Shown here in pieces: positions 54,963 through 64,000 of a DNA stretch of 64,000 bases. The number at the start of each line of letters is the position of its first letter. Position 1 is the first letter of the stretch. The stretch is from Turnera subulata. Its lineage: Eukaryota; Streptophyta; Magnoliopsida; Malpighiales; Passifloraceae. The stretch lies in NCBI GenBank assembly GCA_028386065.3, contig JAKUCV010003152.1:3774-67773 (forward strand). Direction: 5' to 3'. The notes under the pieces are model-generated. The model did no database searches. It saw nothing but the letters and a program-made list of their open reading frames with translations, and was not told the origin of the DNA. The translations under genes and the position numbers were made by a program.

Positions 54963-55546
54963 ATCTAATGCACCAACTGCTGAATCTATTTACAGACATA
55001 ATTGGACCAACTCATAGCAATTGATTGGTTTACAGATTGACTAGTATTTCTCACAATGGTTTCTACTTGTAATGTGTTAATGAGCATAATTTTTCACGGA
55101 AAGAGAAAATTACAAGATCTTAGTCATAGGCAGGAGTGGGGTTTCGTAACTGGTCCATGCTCCATTATTTTTGTGCCAAGTATATGAACTTACCGGATGT
55201 CTTAGGGTTTATAGGGCAGGACAAGCATTATTTTTATGTTCAGTTTACGAAGTAAGCATGTGAACCACTTTCTGTGTGTCCCTATTTTTCTTTTTCCCTT
55301 TTTCTTCTTCATCATTCTTATGCTTATCGTGAAAGTTCAAAACTCGTCATTGTTAAAGTCGTACAGGAACCAATTCCCATGTGTTATTGTGAATTGTGCT
55401 TCAATTTGTCTGCAAAGTAGAAAATTCAGATCTCTTCAACTATCTATTTATGACTGGGATTTACTGATAATCTATTCACGAAAGTAAAGATTTCTGTTAG
55501 TTTGTTGTTTGTTGGTAGACAGCCTTAACTATCAATTAGAACAACT

Positions 55547-55592
55547 TTTACCCTCCTTTTTTCTATGGAAAAAAACCTTTACCCTCCTTTTT
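55547..55592 (+). mobile_element. Weak micro-insertion candidate
   Basis: TTTACCCTCCTTTTT at 55547-55561 and 55578-55592 flanks TCTATGGAAAAAAACC. The A-run is followed by CC, so the 3' end is not clean. Confidence 0.45.
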
Positions 55593-56234
55593 CTTGTTTT
55601 TCTTTCTTGCTATATATGGCCCAGTTATTAAAATCCACATAGCTTAGACATCAGACCTACTATTGTGAGTATGGAACTCTAACTTTACCGCTTAAGTCAA
55701 CAAGGGGTCATAAGTAAAAAAACTCATCAATACTAGTTACCATGCAAATGGTACAATTGCGAAGATTCCGTCTCCAAGATGCATATAAATTTTTTGGCAA
55801 GAGCATAAGCATTGCCATTACAACTATATTGACAATGCACTCCAACTTCATCTCCTAGCTAGCTCTCTTCAAATGATGCAGTCCGTTAGTATACGTCTAT
55901 CAATGCCTTGCTGTCCAATTATGGTCTTTCGCCCCACTTAATTCATATTAATTGCTTGGGTCACACAAATAAGCAGCTACATATGGGTACATAATCCATT
56001 TTGATGGACATATACAACGTTCTGCAAATGTTACGGAGTAGCAATTTAATATAGGGACGCTTAGATATTGCGATTAGACATACCAGCAAATCCTTAACTC
56101 CATCGATTACTAGGAGTACCAACTTTTCAGCCCAACATTAATGAGGGGCATACAAATTCAGATCAGCGAATTGACTTTATTAAGAATCAATCATATGTAC
56201 AGGTAAGGATTGGCAGCTGTACAAGAATAGCTAA

Positions 56235-56790
56235 CTAAAACACCATCATGAGAAAAGAAATGCTATCACTATTGAGAATATCGTATGAAAACCGCGCTCC
56301 CTGCACTCCATTCTTTGAACGCTGCAGATGTGGCCAAGACTGCTCCAGCACTAAAAGGAAAGGAAGGATGCAGCAATTTGAAACCACCAGAAGGCCCGAG
56401 TGATGATGTGATCGAACAAAACATTCGGCTGCATAGGTTTTTGCTTGAATATCAACTCGTTCCGGGATAATCATACCGACCAAAGAACTGCAAGGCCAAA
56501 CGACATCCAAGCTTGTTGGCCAAAGGTACTCCCCGCAACATATGGCCACAGCAAGAACCAAGAGATACAAGTACTGGGACCAACCCAACACATGCCCCAC
56601 CACCGACAAAGTCTAGACCATAGGGCTGCCGTCACCGGACAAAAGAGGAAGAGATGGTCCTGATCTTCAAGTGCACTGTCGCAGAAAGGACAATTGGACT
56701 ACTGAATGGGCAGAATCCCACGAGCCATTAAGACGCCCCTGTAGGAAGTCCACCATGTAAAAATCGCCAAAGAAAACACTCCACATGTAG
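56235..56790 (-). pseudogene. LINE ORF2 fragment (zf-RVT region)
   Basis: On the minus strand, in more than one frame, are phrases of a reverse-transcriptase zinc-binding region: GVLMARGILPIQ, CPFCDSALEDQDHLFLLCPV and SVVGHVLGWSQYLY, then a degraded continuation (FRSHHHSGLLVV type). Stops and frameshifts make it non-functional. It is cut by the Copia element that begins at 56800. No A-tail or target duplication was found. Confidence 0.65.
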
Positions 56791-56799
56791 TGGAGCAAT

Positions 56800-57398
56800 T
56801 GTTGAATAGTGTTGCACTTACAATCCCACATTGGTTAAGAAGTGGGTTTGGGGAGTTTTGTTTTGTTATAAATAGAACTCCCACTTCCCTTAGTTAATCA
56901 TTCCAAAAACTTAGAGTACATTTGTATCCTAACAATTGTACTAAATACTCTTCCTCTACTAAAAAGAGCAGGCCCTTTTCTAGTGGTGCTCCGGAGACGT
57001 AGGCAAAATTGGCCGAACTCCGTTATCAATTTTTTGCGTGTGTTCTTTTATTATTCCGCCTTTAATTTCCGCATTTGTTTATTTGTTTAGTATTCAACAT
57101 TGGCCGGCAAAGCCGCCTTATCTCTTTGTTGGCTGGCAAAGCCGCCTTGTTCTATTTGTTGGCTGGCTAAGCCGCCTTTGTCGGGTATAGCTTGTGAATT
57201 AAAATACTGTGCAAGTGAGTCTTGTCTAGGAGGCTGGGTTTTAAGTGAATCACTGTTCCTCCAGTCTTTCCTGGGGATTTATCTTGGAATGATAATTCTG
57301 TCTAAGGAGATAGGCTAGGCCATCTTTCCTGGGAATTATCGAATCAGTTCAATTAACTAGTTTGTTGTAGTGGGGAATTTACCCGAGTTTCCCCAACA
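56800..57398 (+). repeat. 5' LTR of the Copia element
   Basis: It is 599 bp, starting TG and ending CA. It contains a TATA-like TTATAAATAG near 56865 and three short imperfect repeats of TTGGCTGGCAAAGCCGCCTT between about 57098 and 57180. The 3' LTR is outside the window, so identity between LTRs cannot be judged. Confidence 0.8.
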
Positions 57399-57400
57399 AG

Positions 57401-57418
57401 TGGTAGCGGAGCCGAAGC
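57401..57418 (+). other. Primer-binding site of the Copia element
   Basis: TGGTAGCGGAGCCGAAGC follows the LTR end by two bases. It resembles the initiator-methionine tRNA complement (TGGTATCAGAGC) used by many plant Copia elements, with differences. Confidence 0.6.
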
Positions 57419-57469
57419 TTCGTCCTTTGGGCTATTTGAAATTGTTGAATACTATCTTTTGATTTTGTA

Positions 57470-59065
57470 ATGGCGGAAGCAGGTTCAAAACAGGCTACAT
57501 CAGGTACACAGTTAGGAGAGATGGCTTCCACATCCAGATGGTTGAGGATCCCAGTATCTAGTTCGAAGCTTGATGTGGAGATATTTGACGATACTGGTCA
57601 TTTTAGCATGTGGCAGTATGAGGTCCTTGACTCGCTATTCCAGCAGGGACTTGATGTTGCTATTGAAGAAGAAAAACCTAACGATATCAGTGATAAGGAG
57701 TGGGCCGACGTAAACAAGTTGGCATGCGGAACAATTCGATCGTGCTTGTCCAGGGAGCAGAAATATGCATTCAAAAATGAAGTTTCTGCACACAAACTAT
57801 GGAAGGCATTGGAAGTCACCTTCTTGAAGAAGAGTGGTCAAAATAAGCTTCTGATGAAGAAGAGATTGTTCCGGTTTGAGTATCGACCAGGTTCAACGAT
57901 GAATGAACAGATCACTCTGTTTAAAAAATTAATAGCAGACCTATTCAATTTAGACGTAGTATTTGAAGATGAAGACTAGGCTTTGATGCTGTTATCATCT
58001 CTTCCCGATGAATTCGAGCACCTGGAGACTACACTACTTCATAGGAAGGAGAATGTATCATTAGAGGCTGTATGTTCTGCTTTGTATAGTCATGAGTTGA
58101 GACAACAAGATAAAGTGAAGAACAAAGCACCTGCAGCAGATGAAGCCTTAGTGGCTAGAGGACGACAGCAAGGCCAGTCAAAGGGAAGAAGAGGAGGATC
58201 CAAGTCGAGAAGCAAAGTTGCCAAAAATGAGTGTGTCTTTTGTCATGAGAAAGGGCATTGGAAGAAAAACTGTCCGAAGTTGAAAAAGAAGGGAAAGACT
58301 CCACAAGATGCAAATGTTGCAGAATGCAAGAGTGATGCAGAGTCAGATACTTCTTTGGTTGCTTCACCTTCAACATCACACGTTGATGAGTGGATTTTGG
58401 ATTCTGGTTGCATTCGGGAATGGTTCTTTGACCATAAAGAGCTTAATGGCGGGGTTGTTTTCATGGGCAATGACAATCCATGTAAAATAGTCGGGATAGG
58501 TTCAATCAAGCTGAAAAATCATGATGGATCCACCAAAATTTTGAGAGATGTTAGATATGTTCCAGAGTTGAAGAAGAATCTCATTTCTTTGGGGGCCTTA
58601 GAATCAAAAGGCCTAGTTGTCACAATCCGAGATGAAATTCTTAAAGCAACATCAGGAGCATTGGTGATGTTAAAAGGTGTGAGGAATAATAATCTGTATT
58701 ACTATCAAGGTAGTACAGTAATTGGGGCAGTTGCAGCAGCAACTTCTGAAAGCAAGAAAGATGCAGAGGCAACGAAGCTGTGGCATATGCGTTTGGGACA
58801 TGCTGGTGAAAAATCCTTGCAAATTCTTGCCAAGCAGGGATTGTTGAAAGGTACGAAGACTTGCAAATTAGAATTTTGTGAGCATTGTGTTCTGGGAAAG
58901 CAACGAAGAGTGAAGTTTGGCACTGCTATCCATGATACCAAGGGGATTTTGGACTATGTTCATTCAGATGTGTGGAGACTTGCCAAGACTCCATCCCTTG
59001 GAGGTAGACACTATTTTGTACTTTTGTTGATGATGTTTCCAGAAGAGTGTGGGTGTTTACAATGA
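57470..59065 (+). pseudogene. Copia gag, protease and pre-integrase, with an in-frame stop
   Basis: The frame opens MAEAGSKQATSGTQLGEMAS. The gag core is followed by an in-frame TAG at 57977-57979 and continues in the same frame (MLLSSLPDEFEHLETTLLH), so a single C-to-T change would explain the stop. The CCHC zinc knuckle CVFCHEKGHWKKNC is at 58232-58273. The protease motif WILDSGC is at about 58391-58411, but the usual stretch between it and REWF is shortened (SGCIREWF). The HHCC pre-integrase region (LWHMRLGHAGEKSL, CEHCVLGKQRRVKF) and the first integrase Asp (DYVHSDVW) follow. A one-base deletion near 59022 shifts the frame into the next segment. Confidence 0.88.
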
Positions 59066-59679
59066 AGAAGAAGGATGAGGTGCTTGGGATTTTCCTTAAA
59101 TGGAAAACTCAGGTTGAGAATCAGACAGGAAGAAAGATTAAAGTTTTCCGAATGGACAATGGTGGAGAATATACGAGTGATCCTTTCTTGAAGATATGCC
59201 AAGATTGTGGCATAATTCGGCACTTCACAGTCAGAAAAACACCACAACAGAACGGGGTGTCAGAGCGTATGAACAAGACATTGGTGGAGAAAGTTCGTTG
59301 TATGCTGTCTAATGTTGGGCTAGGCAGAAATTTTTGGGCTGAGGCTGTGACATATGCTCAATATCTTGTTAATTGGTTGCCACATTCTACTTTAGGTGGC
59401 AAGACCCCATTGGAGGTATGGTCTGGAAAACCTGCTACAGATTATGATTCTTTACGTGTTTTTGGCTCCACTGCATACTACCGTGTGAATGAATCAAAGT
59501 TAGATCTACGAGCAAAGAAGGCTCTATTTATGGGTCTTAATGCTAGAGTGAAGGGATACCGTCTTTGGTGCCTAGAGGCAAAGAAGACTATTATTAGTAG
59601 GGATGTTACCTTTGATGAATCTGCCATGTTGACTAAGGTAAATCCAGAAGAAGCTGGTGGTACTTTACAGCAGGTGGAG
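59047..59679 (+). pseudogene. Copia integrase, cut by the Gypsy-like insertion
   Basis: This frame (plus one base relative to gag) carries FRMDNGGEYTSDPFL and TPQQNGVSERMNKTL, the second Asp and the Glu of the DDE triad. The following ANWLP/GKTPLEVWSG-type region and FDESAMLTKV are also present. It stops where the inserted element begins at 59680. Confidence 0.9.
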
Positions 59680-62600
59680 TGAAACACCCGTGTCCCAATT
59701 TAACAATAAAATATCAAAACTTAAGGAAATTACCAAAATGCCCTTGAAACCCGGGACACGAAAATCAATATCAAAAACATTATCCAAAATCCTCAATAAA
59801 AAGAGATGTCATAACAACATAGTCAACCGGCTTAGCAAGCCTCTAATCAAACCCGGCATCCTGCCGAATGTCATCAATAGTAAATCCCGGCAATCCGCCG
59901 ATAAAACAATCCAAAATCAAAANNNNNNNNNNNNNNNNNNNNNNNNNNNNNNNNNNNNNNNNNNNNNNNNNNNNNNNNNNNNNNNNNNNNNNNNNNNNNN
60001 NNNNNNNNNNNNNNNNNNNNNNNNNNNNNNNNNNNNNNNNNNNNNNNNNNNNNNNNNNNNNNNNNNNNNNNNNNNNNNNNNNNNNNNNNNNNNNNNNNNN
60101 NNNNNNNNNNNNNNNNNNNNNNNNNNNNNNNNNNNNNNNNNNNNNNNNNNNNNNNNNNNNNNNNNNNNNNNNNNNNNNNNNNNNNNNNNNNNNNNNNNNN
60201 NNNNNNNNNNNNNNNNNNNNNNNNNNNNNNNNNNNNNNNNNNNNNNNNNNNNNNNNNNNNNNNNNNNNNNNNNNNNNNNNNNNNNNNNNNNNNNNNNNNN
60301 NNNNNNNNNNNNNNNNNNNNNNNNNNNNNNNNNNNNNNNNNNNNNNNNNNNNNNNNNNNNNNNNNNNNNNNNNNNNNNNNNNNNNNNNNNNNNNNNNNNN
60401 NNNNNNNNNNNNNNNNNNNNNNNNNNNNNNNNNNNNNNNNNNNNNNNNNNNNNNNNNNNNNNNNNNNNNNNNNNNNNNNNNNNNNNNNNNNNNNNNNNNN
60501 NNNNNNNNNNNNNNNNNNNNNNNNNNNNNNNNNNNNNNNNNNNNNNNNNNNNNNNNNNNNNNNNNNNNNNNNNNNNNNNNNNNNNNNNNNNNNNNNNNNN
60601 NNNNNNNNNNNNNNNNNNNNNNNNNNNNNNNNNNNNNNNNNNNNNNNNNNNNNNNNNNNNNNNNNNNNNNNNNNNNNNNNNNNNNNNNNNNNNNNNNNNN
60701 NNNNNNNNNNNNNNNNNNNNNNNNNNNNNNNNNNNNNNNNNNNNNNNNNNNNNNNNNNNNNNNNNNNNNNNNNNNNNNNNNNNNNNNNNNNNNNNNNNNN
60801 NNNNNNNNNNNNCATTAGTTGTGATTAAACAGGGGTGTGTGATAAAACATCTCAAACAGATAACCGGGTCTCCGACCCACAACACATCACACTAAACACC
60901 CAGAATCACATCACATGTTATAAATCATAACATTCCAATCATCCAGCTCATAAGTAAAAGTACACATAGGCACACAATACAGATTACAGCATGTTAGCAA
61001 ACAAGCAAGCAACCCAAACAAACCATTCCAACGAGCTCATGCAAACAAACATAAAAAGACATATAAAGTCACCTCAACGACGATTGTCCTGTGGAGTCTT
61101 TCCCAAAACCGATCCACCAGCTCCCGAGGTAACACCCGTGCCTGATTACCGGCACACACAACAAATTACAAACATAAACAATAAAGACGTGCATGCATGC
61201 AGCTATAATGCTCAACTGAGTTAAACCCGTCCCAAGTTAGTCGACTATGTAATTCCCGGGTCTAAACCCGGCTTAATGTTCTCTTCACCAAACTCCGAGT
61301 AACGGGACCTAAGGTTCACCGGGCTTAAGCCCAACTAAGTCCAAAAGAAATTCCCGGGCCTAAGGCCCACTCTTTATATCGTTTATGAATTCCCGGCCTA
61401 AGTCCAATCTAAGCCCAATTACAATTTCCGGGCCTAAAGCCCACTTCCTCAAGTCCTTAATTAACCAATTATATGATTGGACTCAAAGCCCGTTACTTAA
61501 ATCCAAAGTTAATCCGATGTCCAAAGATTCCCGGCCTAAGGTTCTACCCGTGTCGGTATTTACCGGCCTAAGGTTCTACCCGTCTCGGTTTCCACTAATC
61601 ATAATTAAATACAAATCCCAATTCCGAATTAGTACATGCCGTGAATGAATACAATTTACACATTAAAGTATACCGTTAAGTGCCGGAAATAACACCCGAG
61701 CCTTCGCCGGAAAAATTCCCGAGCCTCGCCGGAAAATTCCCGAGCCTTCGCCGGATTCCGGTGAACTCGCCGGAAAACACCCAAAACTGCCAGAAACCAA
61801 ACAGCCAATATATTCACTTCACGGCAACAATTACACAACACAAACCGACAAGGAAACAGGAAGGAAGAATCGCATCCTTACCGGAAATTTGCTGCCAAAC
61901 CCAAATCTGCCCTCCCCTGCCGGCAGAACACACGCAACCACGCACCCACACACCCACAGCAACACGACTACACAATCCCACTGCCGGAGAAACCACACCG
62001 GAACCACCCCGATTAACCACCCACAACACCGTCGAACCCAAACAACAACGACACCAACCATCAACACACAAATAACAACCCACGGCAACCATCCATCAAC
62101 ACCAAACGAACCATCCCCACCAAGCAGAGTTACAAAAAAACAAAATCCGATTTAACAAACCGGCTCGAGAGAAAGAAAAAAAAACGAAACAAGAGATGAA
62201 AGAAAAGAAGGAGGGGGGGTCGGGCTTACCCGACTACGGCGGCGGTGACGGCTGCAGCACGTGCAGCGGCAGCTCGACGGGGAGGAAGAGAGGGAGAAAG
62301 GAGAGGCGGCCGGAGTGAGGAGGAAAGAGAAAGAAGAGAAGGGAGAAGAAGGGGAGATGCGGGCGAGAGGGAGAACGGAAGAGAAAGATGAGGAGAAGAG
62401 GAAAAGGGAGCGAGTGGGGGGACGAATGGAAGAGGAGAGGGAAAGAAAAGGAAGAAGGAGAAGGAGATAGGGGGGGCGCCGTCGGGGTGAAAACAGGAGG
62501 AAGAAGAGAGTAAAGAAAAAGAATGAGAAGAGAAAAGAAAGAAAAGAAGGGTTTGGGGTTAGGGTTGGCCGGCCTGGTCCAAAACGACGCCGTTTTGGAC

Positions 62601-62884
62601 CAAGGCGCGGTCAACTCGCCCTTGGTCAGTCAACCCTTTTTTTTTTTTCCTATTCCAAAACGACGTAGTTTCATTAGAAACCATGTTAAACCTCGCGTTT
62701 CACCCCGATCTCGAATCCGTTTTCCACGGGACCCAAACCATGAACAATACCAACTCAAAATCGATATTTCCAAGGCATAATAATTTATTTCCATAACCAA
62801 AAATCCGAAAACTCCACAAGGGTAAAATTGGAATAAATTTCGAAAATTCCGAAAAATCAAATTATGAAAATTCGGGGCGTTACA
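59680..62884 (+). mobile_element. Gypsy-like (Tekay-type) LTR, probably solo, inserted in the Copia pol region
   Basis: The insert begins TGAAACACCCGTG and ends GGGGCGTTACA. It is flanked by TGGAG at 59675-59679 and 62885-62889, a 5-bp target duplication. Joining the flanks restores the integrase-to-RT reading frame. Inside are 890 unknown bases, a region rich in CCCGGGCCTAAGGCCCA-like phrases (61200-61600) and a CGG-rich block (about 62230-62290). A homopurine tract (about 62280-62540) follows. No coding domain is visible. With only one TG...CA pair seen, a solo LTR is the simplest reading, but the gap could hide an internal boundary. Confidence 0.78.
59923..60812. other. Assembly gap (890 N)
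   Basis: All bases are unknown. Translations through it are meaningless. Confidence 1.
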
Positions 62885-64000
62885 TGGAGTGTGTATCAAA
62901 GCAGGTGGAGTTTGAGCCTACTACAGTGATCCCAGCTAAGAGCACCAATGATGACTCTCCATTGACAGAGGAAGAGTCGGATGGAGAAGAGGTTCCGACC
63001 TAAGAACCTACGCAGCAGTTCGAGTCAATTGCCACTAGTAGACCAAGACGAGAAAGGAGAAAACCAGAACGTCTCATTGAAACGGTGGCCTATGCACTTC
63101 CAGTCATTGATGATGTTCCTTCCACTTTTTCTGAAGCCATTCGGAGTTCTGAAAGTAGCAGCTGGAAAGAGGCAATGGAGGAGGAGATGAAATCTCTTCA
63201 GAAGAACAAAACATAGAAGTTGACACAACTACCGAAGGGAAAGAAGGCAATTGGATGCAAATGGGTATTTGCTAAGAAAAAAAGATTTCCTAACAAAAGC
63301 AATGTTCGCTACAAGGCAAGATTGGTGGCTATAGGCTACGCTCAGAAGGAGGGAATTGATTATAATGAGGTATTTTCTCCAGTTGTGAAGCATTCCTCCA
63401 TTAGAATTCTGTTGGCCTTGGTAGCACAGTTGAATTTTGAGCTAGCTCAACTTGATGTGAAGATTGCATTCTTACACGGTGACTTGAAAGAGGAAATCTA
63501 TATGACTCAACCAGATAGATACAAAGTTGCTGGTAAAGCAAATTGGGTGTGCAAACTAGACAAGTCGTTGTACGGTTTGAAGCAATCACCAAGACAGTGG
63601 TACAAACGATTTGACAAGTTTATGCTGGGTCAGAAGTACACAAGGAGCAAATACGACCATTGTGAGTATTTGAGAAGACAACAAGATGGGTCCTATATCT
63701 ATCTACTCTTATACGTTGATGATATACTGATAGCTGCAAAGAGCCAAGTTGAAGGCTCAGTTGAGTAGAGAGTTCGAGATGAAGGATTTGAGAGAAGCCA
63801 AAAAGATTCTCGGCATGGAGATAAGCAGAGACATAGAGGGAGGCAAGCTTTGGCTGACTCAAAAAGAATATTTGAAGAAAGTACTACAACGTTTTGGCAT
63901 GAATGAAGGGTCAAAACCTGTAGGTACTCCGCTTGCTCCTCATTTGAAGCTTAGCAGCCAGTTATCTCCGCTGACAGATGAAGAACGAGAGTACATGGCA
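62885..64000 (+). pseudogene. Copia reverse transcriptase, continuing past the window end
   Basis: After the insertion the frame resumes with CVSKQVEFEPTTVIPAK. Stops follow at EEVPT* (about 63001) and NKT*KLTQL (about 63214, where Trp is usual). The RT core has GCKWVFAKKK, YKARLVAIGYAQKEGIDY, SLYGLKQSPRQWYKRFD and the catalytic YVDDILIA (near 63714). A deletion near 63750 shifts the frame. It continues LKAQLSREFEMKDLREAKKI and SKPVGTPLAPHLKLSSQLSP to the edge. Confidence 0.9.

Larger units (their letters stand above)
54185..56229. other. Intergenic
   Basis: No gene is supported. It contains the micro-insertion at 54916-54962 and a weaker candidate at 55547-55592. Confidence 0.5.
56800..64000 (+). 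mobile_element. Ty1/Copia retrotransposon (Tnt1-like), decayed, runs off the window
   Basis: The 5' LTR is at 56800-57398 (TGTTGAATAGTG...CCCCAACA) and a primer-binding-like site follows. Gag, protease, integrase and reverse transcriptase then follow in the Copia order (integrase before RT). It is interrupted by another element at 59680-62884. The 3' LTR and most of the RNase H lie beyond 64000. Several stops, deletions and frameshifts make this copy non-autonomous. Confidence 0.93.

Noticed and set aside
59657..60895. Long open frames over the gap
   Set aside because: They consist of unknown bases.
61120..61160. GTAACACCCGTG inside the Gypsy-like insert as the start of a second LTR
   Set aside because: Only about ten bases match the element start and no primer-binding site or CA end precedes it.
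1..64000. CRISPR arrays, bacterial-type operons, rRNA or tRNA genes
   Set aside because: None seen; the repeats present are eukaryotic transposons and short tandem duplications.

Overview
The window is nuclear DNA of a flowering plant, most likely a eudicot. It has intron-bearing genes with GT/AG borders, TATA boxes 70-125 bases upstream of ATGs, AT-rich intergenic DNA, and several classes of plant transposon. I cannot name the species. Positions 59923-60812 are an assembly gap.

Layout: 1-916 is the 3' part of a probable Gypsy-type LTR. 917-3929 holds a direct duplication of about 1.2 kb that carries the promoter and noncoding first exon of the next gene. 4124-10550 (+) is a ten-exon oxysterol-binding-protein-related gene of the ORP2A type (763 aa). 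11550-13058 is a 5'-truncated LINE. 14157-14960 (+) is a single-exon type I MADS gene like AGL80. 18535-23336 (-) and 31075-34654 (-) are two tandem, five-exon NPF6.3/NRT1.1-type nitrate transporter genes. A 4.5 kb LINE with an intact 1375-aa ORF2 (24864-29390) and a 593-bp hAT-type MITE (29846-30438) lie between them. Three genes for secreted proline-rich eight-cysteine-motif proteins follow at 43167-43574 (-), 49383-49793 (+) and 53381-54184 (-). The right end (56800-64000) is a decayed Ty1/Copia element that runs off the window. It is interrupted at 59680-62884 by a Gypsy-like LTR flanked by a 5-bp target duplication.

The host genes do not form one pathway. Two linked groups stand out. The NPF6 pair differs at the two residues that set affinity and nitrate binding in Arabidopsis NRT1.1: the downstream copy has Thr/Tyr and the upstream copy Asn/His. 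The three eight-cysteine genes form a loose cluster of small cell-wall proteins.

The signal not covered by usual feature lists is a class of tiny insertions. At about 17 places, 11-23 bases ending in an A-run (or beginning with a T-run) sit between perfect or near-perfect direct repeats of 11-18 bases. The homopolymer always lies on the side expected for target-primed reverse transcription, and certain end motifs (GTATC-An, TTAGCATA-An) recur. One such insertion lies in one copy of the ORP promoter duplication while the other copy keeps the uninterrupted site. They look like near-total 5' truncations of LINE-type retroposons.
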